Shown here in pieces: positions 43,773 through 52,422 of a DNA stretch of 64,000 nucleotides. Under the pieces are notes generated by a model. The model worked only from the letters and a program-made list of their open reading frames with translations, was not told the DNA's origin and searched no databases. The position numbers and the translations under genes were made by a program. The stretch comes from Psychromonas ossibalaenae ATCC BAA-1528 (GTDB taxonomy: Bacteria > Pseudomonadota > Gammaproteobacteria > Enterobacterales > Psychromonadaceae): contig NZ_KB906986.1 of assembly GCF_000381745.1 (NCBI RefSeq), positions 19,936 to 83,935 on the forward strand, in the 5' to 3' direction. The stretch's first letter is position 1. Each line of letters starts with the position of its first letter.

Positions 43773-45440
43773 ATGCGTATTAGTGACTCTAACATTCAAC
43801 TATGGTCCAACAGCGGTAAAAAAATAGAGACTCAGCAGGAAACACAACAACGTACCCTGTCCGTAGAGGCACCAGAAACACAAATTAATAATATTGGTTC
43901 ACAACTGACATTAAACCAGACCTATAGCGCTCGTTATCTGGCAAAAAAGCAGCTGGAAAGTCAAAGCATTAGTGAAGTCACATCTGCAGATAAAAATGAA
44001 AAAACTAAAATAACCAATGAGCAGGCTGTTAACGAGGTGGTTTCCGGACTTCTTAATAAGCAGGTATTAGTATTTAACAGTGAATTCTTTATTGAAGGTC
44101 CGCGCATAGCTGACAGCGAGCCTTCTGCTAATCACCCCCTGTTTCAACAAATCAACAACGAGCTCTCCGTTGACCAAAGTGAGTGGCAGGCAAGCCCCCC
44201 GTTATCCGATCAGCTGCAGATGCAGATGCAGTTCGAAAGTTATCACCTGCTTAAAGAAGAGCAGAATATGCAGGTCAGAGCATTCGGTAAAGTAGAATTA
44301 GAAGATGGTCGTACCGTAGACTTTGCACTTGAACTATCGATGCAGCGCTCATATGAGTTAGAGCAGAGCCTTAACGTTAATTTATCACAAGGAATATTAA
44401 AAGATCCGTTAGTGATTAACCTATCCGGTGCTCCCGTTGAACTCAGCGAAACAAGTTTTCAATTTGACATTGATTCTGATGGTGAGCAGGACAATATTGC
44501 ATTTGTAAAACCCGGCAGCGGACTGCTGGTTTTAGATAAAAATGGCGACGGCAGTATAAATAACGGAACGGAGCTGTTTGGCGCACAAACAGGACAAGGG
44601 TTTGATGAGCTGGCGCAGTACGATGCTGACGGCAATCTGTGGATTGATGAAAATGATGAAATATTCGAAAAATTACAGGTCTGGACCAAAGATGCCGACG
44701 GCTTAGACACGCTAGTCAGCCTAAAGGATGCAGGAGTAGGCGCTATATATTTAGGCTCTACCTCTTCAGAATTTGATCTGACCGACAAGCAAAATAACTT
44801 ACTGGGAAAAGTACAGAGAACAGGTCTGTTTTTAAAAGAAAACGGTGAAGTCTCAAGTATGCAGCAGATAGATTTAGCGGTTCAAAAGGAAAACGAAAAG
44901 GATGGGCTTGAAGCAGTATTTGACCGCTTAAAAGATAAATTCCCAGAGGAAAACTTTGTAATTGATATTGAACCGGGCAACATCTCTCTACCCCCTATGC
45001 AGGCTGAGGTAACCACAGAAAACAGCAGCCAGACGGGAACAGACATAACGACGCAGGCGCCTGTCATTAATCAGGAATCGCCAGCAGCTTCAGCAGCACC
45101 AGTAGACTTACAAGAAACAGTTAAAAATCAGCAGGAACAAACCAGCAGCAGTACAATAAGAAGCACCAACAGCAAAAAACAGGCAAGCAAAGAGACAACA
45201 GGTGAGGCATCATCAGATAAAAGTAACAGCAAAAACAGCCATAGAATAAGTTTTGCTGCCCAAGATGCACTAGAACGTTTGAATGAGCTGTCAAACAGAT
45301 TGGACAACTATGAAAAAGAGCAGAATACAAAAGAAGACAGATTAGGCAGTTTATTAGACAGCCTCAAAGAAAACCGGGAAAAACTCGCTCATTACCGGGA
45401 AAGTAAAAGCCGTTTATATCAGTCCAGGATCTTTAATTAA
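43773..45440 (+). CDS. Calcium-binding (EF-hand-like) repeat protein of unknown function
   Basis: 555 residues with no signal peptide. The middle (about 225-350) has acidic calcium-loop motifs: FDIDSDGEQDN, LDKNGDGSINNGTELFG, YDADGNLWIDENDEIF and WTKDADGLDTL. This block is common in hemolysin-type and VCBS-related proteins of aquatic gammaproteobacteria. The C-terminal 120 residues are Ser/Thr/Gln-rich, then a charged coiled coil (about 500-550, LNELSNRLDNYEKEQNTKEDRLG). Leaderless export (type I) is possible, but no RTX nonapeptides or transporter genes are seen. AAGGCGG precedes the ATG. Divergent from the CBS-protein operon. Confidence 0.7.
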   Translation: MRISDSNIQLWSNSGKKIETQQETQQRTLSVEAPETQINNIGSQLTLNQTYSARYLAKKQLESQSISEVTSADKNEKTKITNEQAVNEVVSGLLNKQVLVFNSEFFIEGPRIADSEPSANHPLFQQINNELSVDQSEWQASPPLSDQLQMQMQFESYHLLKEEQNMQVRAFGKVELEDGRTVDFALELSMQRSYELEQSLNVNLSQGILKDPLVINLSGAPVELSETSFQFDIDSDGEQDNIAFVKPGSGLLVLDKNGDGSINNGTELFGAQTGQGFDELAQYDADGNLWIDENDEIFEKLQVWTKDADGLDTLVSLKDAGVGAIYLGSTSSEFDLTDKQNNLLGKVQRTGLFLKENGEVSSMQQIDLAVQKENEKDGLEAVFDRLKDKFPEENFVIDIEPGNISLPPMQAEVTTENSSQTGTDITTQAPVINQESPAASAAPVDLQETVKNQQEQTSSSTIRSTNSKKQASKETTGEASSDKSNSKNSHRISFAAQDALERLNELSNRLDNYEKEQNTKEDRLGSLLDSLKENREKLAHYRESKSRLYQSRIFN

Positions 45441-45609
45441 CATTTACAGTCTCGGTAAATATTTTTATCTGTTTGTTAGCTGCGACTCAATTTTCTTACA
45501 AAGTGTTTGCACCGCCCATGCAAAATTACCCATCTTCTTTGCAGAAATATAGCGCCCTTCGCTATCAACGCATTTATCAACTGTACGCATCTTATTGATT
45601 TACCTTATA

Positions 45610-46236
45610 CTATTGGCCAACAAAACCATTAAGGAAGTTATGAACTTCACTTTCATACTTTTCAAACAAGGTTGTTCCGGTCCACGTTACTAATTGTGTA
45701 GAGCCTGTTTTATTAGAGTAATAATATCCTGCATAGGTCACATCAATTCCCTGCATAGTTCCCTGCATTTCCATGTAAATGACTTTTAGCCCATTGACAT
45801 CACGGTACTCTATTTTTGTTCTTTTTATATTTGAGGCAGCTAATTTTGCATTATCTAAAGCTATTTTAGCAAGCGCTTCTAATCTAATCTCAATTCGTTC
45901 TGGGATTAACATCCCGTATAGATCTTCTCCTTTAAGTTGAAACTGGTATTCAGCATCGCTGTTTGAACTTGTTTTATTAAACCCCCAACTCTTGGCATCT
46001 AGCCAAACTCCCGAATCATTTCGTGTGCTTTTAACTTTGAATGTTGATTCTTCAGGTTTAACAAATTTCTGTTTGTTGGTCGGGATTTCACTACCGTATA
46101 CTGCATCTGGTGTTTCATACACCCATGTTCCATTATCATTCAGTATTACGATGTTACCTTCTTCCGTCACAGCCCTTTGGCTAGCTTGTGTTGTAAATGA
46201 CACAAGAAACAGTAACGCTGCTAAGTATATCTTCAT
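45610..46236 (-). CDS. Small exported protein of unknown function
   Basis: 208 residues from ATG at 46236, chosen because GGAG lies six bases upstream; an ATG at 46248 is less likely. A signal peptide (AALLFLVSFTTQAS) leads to AVTEEGNIVILNDNGTWVYE, a short beta-hairpin motif seen in small periplasmic proteins that sense or bind envelope components. The remainder is alpha/beta with no recognised domain. Single gene. Confidence 0.65.
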   Translation of the reverse strand: MKIYLAALLFLVSFTTQASQRAVTEEGNIVILNDNGTWVYETPDAVYGSEIPTNKQKFVKPEESTFKVKSTRNDSGVWLDAKSWGFNKTSSNSDAEYQFQLKGEDLYGMLIPERIEIRLEALAKIALDNAKLAASNIKRTKIEYRDVNGLKVIYMEMQGTMQGIDVTYAGYYYSNKTGSTQLVTWTGTTLFEKYESEVHNFLNGFVGQ

Positions 46237-46756
46237 ATATCGCTCCATTGACTGTTTTCTATTAAACCCGGCTCAACGAGCAAGTTTTCTACAGAAAATA
46301 TGACAGCAGACATTTGTCCTATGCTGCCGTTTAGTTACTTCCTTTTAGCTTACATGCCTTATAAATTACTAACCGTGCGGCAGCATTTATATTATCGTAT
46401 ACTTTTCATTCTTTAGAGTTCGAATCTTCAGGTAAACTCATTACAAATTCGGATACTTCTAGGGCAAAACCTTAAAGCTTTATTTTTCCAAATAGTTACT
46501 TATTAACCCTTTATCATTTCAACTTGAAAGAGTCTGGTCATAAACACCACCCAGCAGTAGACTCTATCGATATCACTCATTTTATAGAGCTCACTAGTCT
46601 GAACAGACTGCATGGAAAAGTGTATATAATAAGTACTATTTGAACAGTAATCTACACAGGGCACCCGGACACTCTGCAATATCAGCAGTTAATTTCATCT
46701 CTGGGTGCCCGGTTTAATTTTGAATAATAAAACTCCGTTTTTAGTAAGCAAGCTGT
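46237..46756. other. Intergenic region with one hairpin
   Basis: About 520 bases between the small exported protein and the lysozyme-like gene. Apart from the long-loop hairpin near its right end (46657-46712), I see no gene, repeat or clear promoter. Confidence 0.5.
46657..46712 (-). terminator. Long-loop terminator-like hairpin
   Basis: GGGCACCCGG-type and CTGGGTGCCCGG-type arms enclose a loop of about 35 bases, 45 bases beyond the stop codon of the lysozyme-like gene at 46757. Confidence 0.5.
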
Positions 46757-48526
46757 TTAGTTACAGGTACTGCTATCCCAATCAGGACCTCGCCATACTC
46801 CCCATTCATTATTAGGATCCGGCTTCTCACCAGGGTTGGCATACCATTCATTTTTATACTCAGCCCCCTCATAAGTAACCAGTGTACAGTTTTCCGGGTA
46901 TGCTTTGTTTGGATCCCATTCGCCTTCAGGAAGCGGCTCCTCATCTTCAACCTCTACATATTCACTTTCATAAATATTGCAGTCATCTCCCTCAAAAAGA
47001 ATATTCAGCTGAATTGGATTCTCCGGATCAATGTTTTCAATGGAAACTTGAAAAGCTTCATTGAACGAATCTTCACAATCGGCACCGCTATAGCTTAATG
47101 TCGTCACTGTTGTATCAACAGGTAAGGAAATATGCTTATTCGGTACTAAATAGTCATTAACAATGTAACTGTTGCTGCTGTTATGTGCCTGCATAAACAT
47201 TGAATTAGGAAGAATATCCGCAGCTACGTAAACCGGCATCTCCTTACTAGGATCAATCGGGCCTTTCTCTGAGAAAGTTTTAATTGGAACCGAGGTAATA
47301 ATTGCTTCAATCACTTTACCGAAGTCATTTTTGTAACTGATAGCTGCGTCTTTCTGGCTGGCATCAAAAACTGCTTTTACTGCCGTTTCAAGCGTATCGT
47401 AATCGGCCTGAGCATAAAAACCATAATTTGTCAGCAGTGTCAGATACGCTTGTAAATCATTCCAGGTCAACTGTACTTCATAACTGTGTTCAGAAGCCAG
47501 TAACTGCCTGGTAACATCCGGTATCTGACGGATATATTTTGTGCCGAAATCATTCTGCTTAGTAAAACAGGTCCAGTCGTTTTCCAGATCACCGGCAAGA
47601 GACATACAGTGCTGAAAAACCTCTTCAGTTCTTAAAGGCTGATCTTTGGCCGCATACGGGCCGCGGTTGTACATAAAGCTGAGCATTTTTGACAGGGCTT
47701 CCGGATCCTCTGCCCCTTGTATAAACTCATGCAGTCTGTTCTGCGGATTAGCCTGCCCATCGGGATTTTGATCCCACTCTAATGACCCGGTATTAATTGC
47801 TGTTGCTGATGCATTGTAATAAGCACTGGTGCTTGCAGAACCAAGGATATTTCTTGCCGGACCATTGTTTGAACTCAGCACAGCCTCCGGATTCATAGCG
47901 GCGAAAACCGCAGGAAAACCGCCTGATGCAACGCCCTGCAGTTCAGCCCAGGCGCTTCCTGGATACTCTACCTGCAGTACACCATCGTCATCGCCTTCTC
48001 CCATGGGATTATCCGGCAGATCATCACCCAGAGATGACTCCTGCAGTCCTTTTGACAAATAATAATTAGGGCCCATATTTCTCATAAAATAGTCGCCAAA
48101 GTTTTCACCCGTGGCAAAGGGACGCTCTAAATCAAATGTCCCTCCCTCTTTTGCTAATGCATACTGCATTAAGACCATACTGTTCATGGCGGCATGCGCA
48201 AAGGACATTGCCCAGAGTTTGTGTTCTTGTATAGTGAGCTCAGAGGGAGTACCTAAAATCCCCAGGTTAATACTGTCCGGGTAGTCACTTTCCCAGTTAA
48301 TCGCTCGCTGATCACAGGTTTCAGGATCCAGAACATATCTTTCTCCCTCTTCTTTAATATCACAGTGATAATCAACTGTGGTCTTATCTGCCAGTGTTAA
48401 CAGATAACCGTCAGAAGGTAAAAGAGCGCGGTACTGCTCCGCACTGATAAGTTCTGAAGCGAGAATATTACTGCTTAACAATGAGGCGCCGACACTTAAT
48501 GCCGTTAGTGATTTTTTGTATTTCAT
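46757..48526 (-). CDS. Secreted lysozyme-like protein with C-terminal chitin-binding module (paralogue A)
   Basis: 589 residues; AAGGAGT precedes the ATG; signal peptide to about residue 23 (SSNILAS). The core (about 95-330) resembles a goose-lysozyme/lytic-transglycosylase fold: SKGLQESSLGDD (possible catalytic Glu), GVLQVEYPGSAW and MLSFMYNRGPYAA, the counterparts of SLT QES, GxMQ and AYNxG. A middle domain (about 340-520) is unassigned. The C-terminus is a CBM5/12 chitin-binding module (WDPNKAYPENCTLVTYEGAEYKNEWYANPGE split by short gaps). GH23 chitinases with similar modules are known in other bacteria, so chitin or peptidoglycan cleavage is a reasonable guess. It is closely similar to the protein encoded at 49244. 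Confidence 0.65.
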   Translation of the reverse strand: MKYKKSLTALSVGASLLSSNILASELISAEQYRALLPSDGYLLTLADKTTVDYHCDIKEEGERYVLDPETCDQRAINWESDYPDSINLGILGTPSELTIQEHKLWAMSFAHAAMNSMVLMQYALAKEGGTFDLERPFATGENFGDYFMRNMGPNYYLSKGLQESSLGDDLPDNPMGEGDDDGVLQVEYPGSAWAELQGVASGGFPAVFAAMNPEAVLSSNNGPARNILGSASTSAYYNASATAINTGSLEWDQNPDGQANPQNRLHEFIQGAEDPEALSKMLSFMYNRGPYAAKDQPLRTEEVFQHCMSLAGDLENDWTCFTKQNDFGTKYIRQIPDVTRQLLASEHSYEVQLTWNDLQAYLTLLTNYGFYAQADYDTLETAVKAVFDASQKDAAISYKNDFGKVIEAIITSVPIKTFSEKGPIDPSKEMPVYVAADILPNSMFMQAHNSSNSYIVNDYLVPNKHISLPVDTTVTTLSYSGADCEDSFNEAFQVSIENIDPENPIQLNILFEGDDCNIYESEYVEVEDEEPLPEGEWDPNKAYPENCTLVTYEGAEYKNEWYANPGEKPDPNNEWGVWRGPDWDSSTCN

Positions 48527-48897
48527 AATGTAACTCCTTAGTTACTTACTTAAGTTGTAAAATTTAGTAAGTGTTAATTTAATAAGAATTGTTGTTATTC
48601 AAATATGATTTATTGTGCCATCGCACTCAAAAACATATCAACAAGATACTAAAAAAAACAAACAGCAAAAGTTAATTACCATTAATTAGAATTATTTATA
48701 ATCAATTATAATAATTAATAATCAATTTATTTGTATGAATTACTGCTTTGACAAAATCGAAAGAGGATAAGACAAGTGATAGGCAGGAGGGATATTCGGC
48801 GGCTGCGGACAAAAGTGTATTTATTGTAAGAAGTAATATATTAAGGATTTATTATAGTCGCAGGCATCAATATCTTTTAATCAGCAGCTAATCAATT

Positions 48898-49172
48898 AAA
48901 AGCCATAATCTGCGGCACTTTTTTTCACCGATTAAAGTCATTCTCTGCTCGAGATCCAGGCATATAGGTTTTCCATCTCCTTGTTTAATTAAACTTCCAA
49001 TCTGATTATGGTGTGGAAACAAACGCAGCAGCCCTTTTGCTGAAAAGCGGTTTTAAAATCTTTCAGTCGAATGGGAAAGGGTATGCAATAAACCACATGA
49101 ACCCGATCAACTCTTTCTGCTTTAATAACGACAGCGATTAACGGCCCCCCGAACATTCTACAGATCACAAAC
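48898..49172 (-). pseudogene. Degenerate gene remnant of unknown family
   Basis: On the minus strand two overlapping frames look coding but are broken by a shift. The first is MFGGPLIAVVIKAERVDRVH with VVYCIPFPIRLKDFKTAFQQ (from about 49156). The second is LRLFPHHNQIGSLIKQGDGK with PICLDLEQRMTLIGEKKCRR, ending TAG at 48898. A frameshift near the middle (about 49035) would join them. The family is not recognised. It lies between the two lysozyme-like paralogues. Confidence 0.4.
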
Positions 49173-49243
49173 TGTTTTTTAATAATTCAATCTGTGCCTT
49201 TTAATGTCCGGCGGTCCGATATAGTTTTGATTAAAACACCCGC

Positions 49244-51013
49244 TTATTTACAAGTGCTGCTCGCCCATTCCGGCGCTCGCCAAACTCCGTATATATTATT
49301 TGCATCAGGCGCTTCTCCAGGATTGGCATGCCATTCATTTTTATACTCAACTCCTTCATAGGTAACCTGTGTACAGCTTTCTGAATATGTTTTTTCTGGA
49401 TCCCACTCTCCTTCCGGAAGAGGCTCTTCATCTTCAGGCTTCACATACTCACTTTCATAAATACTACAGTCATCTCCGTCAAAAAGAATATTCAGCTGAA
49501 TAGGGTTCTTCGGGTCAACATTTGGAATGGAGGCTTGAAAAGCTTCATTAAATGAATCTTCACAATTAACACCACTGTAACTTAGTGTGGCGGCTGTCGC
49601 ATCAAAAGGCAGTACAAAATGCTCATTTGGCGTTAAATATTCATTAACAACATAACTGCCGTTACTATCATGCGCTGCCATATACATAGAGTTCGAGCTG
49701 ATGTCCTTACCAACATAAACCGGCATCACTTCAGTAACTTCAATCGGACCTTCTTCTGCAAATGTTTTAATCGGAACAGTAATCACAACTGCTTCAATAA
49801 CTTTACCAAAGTCTTCTTTGTAGCTGATATTGTTGTTTTCCTCATTAGCATCAAATACCACTTTTACAGCAGCTTCGAGTGCATCGTAATCAGACTCCGC
49901 ATAGAAACCGTAATTTGTCAGCAGTGTTAAATACGCTGTTAAATCTCTCCAGGATAACCGTGCTTCGTAAGTTTTTTTTGAGTTTAGCAACTGCTTGGTA
50001 ACATCCGGTATCTGATGAATATATCTTGTTCCAAAATCATTTTGTTTAGTAAAACATGTCCAGTCATTTTCCAAATCACCGGGAAGAGACATACAATGCT
50101 GAAAAACATCTTCAGTTCGCAAAGGCTGATCTTTGGCGGCATAAGGGCCGCGGTTATACATAAAGCTGAGCATCTTTGATAATGCTTCCGGATCGCCTGC
50201 ACCTTGTATAAATTCATGCAGTCTATTTTGCGGATTCGCCTGGCCGGTTGGGTTCTGATCCCACTCTAACGAACCTGTATTAATTGCCGTTGCTGATGCA
50301 TTGTAATAAGCACTGGTACTCGCTGAACCAAGTACATTTCTGGCTGGACCATTGTTTGAACTCAGCACAACTTCCGGGTCCATCGGTGCGAAAATAGCAG
50401 GAAAACCACCGGATGCAACTCCCTGAAGTTCAGCCCAGGCACTTCCTGGGTATTCTACCTGCAGCACACCATCGTCATCTCCTTCTCCCATCGGACTGTC
50501 CGGAAGATCATCACCTAGCGATGACTCCTGCAGGCCTTTCGACAAATAATAATTCGGCCCCATATTTCTCATGAAATAATCGCCAAAACTTTCACCCGTT
50601 GCAAACGGACGGTCTAAATCGAATGTGCCGCCCTCTTTTGCTAACCCATACTGCATTAGCACCATACTGTTCATGGCCGCATGAGCAAAAGACATCGCCC
50701 ATAGTTTATGCTCTTTCATCTTCAGCGTTGACGGTATACCTAAAATTCCCAGATCAATCTGGTCCGGGTAGTCATTTTTCCAGTCAATGGTTCTTTGGTC
50801 ACAAGTTGTCGGATCCAGAACAAACCTGTCTCCCTCTTCTTTGATGTTACAGTGGTAGTCAACTGTGGTCTTATTTGCCAGTATTAGCTGATAACCATTA
50901 CTAGGCAGCAGGGCACGGTACTGCTCTTCAGTAATAACTTCTGATGCTAAAATATTTGAACAGAACAATGACCCGGTAACACTTAATGCAACCAGGGACT
51001 TTTTGTATCTCAT
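49244..51013 (-). CDS. Secreted lysozyme-like protein with C-terminal chitin-binding module (paralogue B)
   Basis: 589 residues from ATG at 51013, preceded by GAAGAG. A longer start at 51043 would add ten residues ahead of the signal peptide. The domain order is as in paralogue A: SKGLQESSLGDDLPDSPMGE, GVLQVEYPGSAW, SFMYNRGPYAAKDQPLRTE, and a C-terminal CBM5/12 (VTYEGVEYKNEWHANPGEAP). Long stretches are identical to paralogue A, while the middle domain and linker differ more. This implies a tandem duplication followed by divergence or partial gene conversion. Each copy has its own upstream region, so they may be expressed differently. Predicted secreted chitin- or peptidoglycan-active protein. 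Confidence 0.65.
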   Translation of the reverse strand: MRYKKSLVALSVTGSLFCSNILASEVITEEQYRALLPSNGYQLILANKTTVDYHCNIKEEGDRFVLDPTTCDQRTIDWKNDYPDQIDLGILGIPSTLKMKEHKLWAMSFAHAAMNSMVLMQYGLAKEGGTFDLDRPFATGESFGDYFMRNMGPNYYLSKGLQESSLGDDLPDSPMGEGDDDGVLQVEYPGSAWAELQGVASGGFPAIFAPMDPEVVLSSNNGPARNVLGSASTSAYYNASATAINTGSLEWDQNPTGQANPQNRLHEFIQGAGDPEALSKMLSFMYNRGPYAAKDQPLRTEDVFQHCMSLPGDLENDWTCFTKQNDFGTRYIHQIPDVTKQLLNSKKTYEARLSWRDLTAYLTLLTNYGFYAESDYDALEAAVKVVFDANEENNNISYKEDFGKVIEAVVITVPIKTFAEEGPIEVTEVMPVYVGKDISSNSMYMAAHDSNGSYVVNEYLTPNEHFVLPFDATAATLSYSGVNCEDSFNEAFQASIPNVDPKNPIQLNILFDGDDCSIYESEYVKPEDEEPLPEGEWDPEKTYSESCTQVTYEGVEYKNEWHANPGEAPDANNIYGVWRAPEWASSTCK

Positions 51014-51327
51014 GATATAACTCTTCGCGACCCGCCAAACCAACCCTTATTAGGTGTTAATTTGACAAAATTAATCGAGCATGAATTTTATCACCAACCG
51101 AAACAAAAGCACATAAAAATCAGCCGACCAATCAACAGCTTACAATGGACCTCCACAAGAAAACACCACTACCAATAAGTTGCTCACACTCATGCACAAG
51201 CAAACCACAACAACAAAACAGCACAAAAACATCACCAACAAACTACACACCGCTTGTAATGTGATTGTTCTCGTATTAAAACTAAAATGAAAAGTACCAC
51301 TTAACGAGTTTAAACAAGTCCTGAATA

Positions 51328-51596
51328 TTAGGGGCTGTTGATCTTTCAAGGTTGTTTTTGCAACAGTTTGCTGGCTATTTATACAAGGCAGAGTCTATGT
51401 AGTGTAGTTATTCTACATAAATAGACGATAACGCATACGATCTTGTCAGCAAACGTTGCCCTTCAGGTTCATCTCAAAGCGTTTTGCTCTTTGTTGAGCG
51501 AAATTTACTTAGGTGACTAAGCCACATCTCGTTCGGCGCGATCAAAACGCTTTTAGATAGAACAAAATTCAACCGGCAAAGATCAACAGCCCCTAA
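51328..51596. mobile_element. MITE with TTAGGGGCTGTTGATCTTT ends
   Basis: TTAGGGGCTGTTGATCTTTC at 51328 and GAAAGATCAACAGCCCCTAA-like sequence (AAAGATCAACAGCCCCTAA, ending 51596) form 19-bp perfect terminal inverted repeats around about 230 bp without coding capacity. An inner segment (GTAGTTATTCTACAT...GATAACGC) resembles one in MITE copy 2 at 22266. The right end contains the stop codon of the adjacent ATPase gene. Confidence 0.8.
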
Positions 51597-52354
51597 CCTT
51601 CCAGCAGAATTTCTAACATATTTTCATAATTATTAAGAAAATGCTTAGTAATCGCATAGGTATCTGTATCTTCATATTGCGTTTTTTCCAAACCTCGCTC
51701 ACCTATTTCATATATGGCGGCATTTGGGTAGGAAAGCAAGATAGGTGAATGCGTTGCGATGATAAACTGGCAGCCCTGCCCGATTAGCTGATGCAGTAAT
51801 GAAATCATAGCCATCTGCCTGCCTGGTGAAAGTGCGGCCTCCGGCTCGTCTAAAATATATAAGCCCTCTCTGCCGAATCTATTCTTCATTAAGGCAAAAA
51901 AAGACTCTCCATGGGACTGTTCATGAAGAGAAATACCACCGTATGAATCTATAATCGGCGGACCAAATGAGGGCTCGTTATCAAGGTTTTCTATCTCAGT
52001 TGCTACATTATAAAAACTTTCCGCACGTAGAAAGTATCCGGTTTTAGGGCGTTTAATGGATTTTGCAATACGTATATAATCACTTAAACTTGAATGCGAA
52101 CTTCTTGTAGAAAAATTAAAGTTCTTTGTGCCACCTTCAGGATTGAATCCTTGAGAAACAGCAAGAGCTTCCAGTAATGTTGATTTCCCGCAGCCGTTTT
52201 CACCAACAATAAAAGTAACCGCCTCATGAAACTCCAGCCTGGTACTTAATCCCTTTACAGCCGGTAAGCAAAACGGGTAAATAGAATATGACTCTATCAT
52301 TTGTTCTTTAAGAACAGCTGATAACAAATAATGCTTTGCATCGAAGGAGTTCAT
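51593..52354 (-). CDS. AAA-family ATPase (ABC/SMC-like, COG3910 type)
   Basis: 253 residues. Walker A is FIVGENGCGKSTLLEAL (about 48-64), an ABC-type signature-like SHGESFFALM follows, Walker B is GLYILDEPEAALSPGRQ and the switch His is IATHSPILLS. This small stand-alone ATPase family is widespread with no settled function. The last codons read LLEG and then TAG, and that TAG lies inside the terminal repeat of the MITE at 51328-51596. The insertion therefore defines the present C-terminus and may have trimmed it. Confidence 0.85.
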   Translation of the reverse strand: MNSFDAKHYLLSAVLKEQMIESYSIYPFCLPAVKGLSTRLEFHEAVTFIVGENGCGKSTLLEALAVSQGFNPEGGTKNFNFSTRSSHSSLSDYIRIAKSIKRPKTGYFLRAESFYNVATEIENLDNEPSFGPPIIDSYGGISLHEQSHGESFFALMKNRFGREGLYILDEPEAALSPGRQMAMISLLHQLIGQGCQFIIATHSPILLSYPNAAIYEIGERGLEKTQYEDTDTYAITKHFLNNYENMLEILLEG

Positions 52355-52422
52355 TGATAAACCTTAACAGTGGGCGTACGGGAAATGATTATAATTCAGA
52401 GTAATTAAAGCAGATAGAGTTA

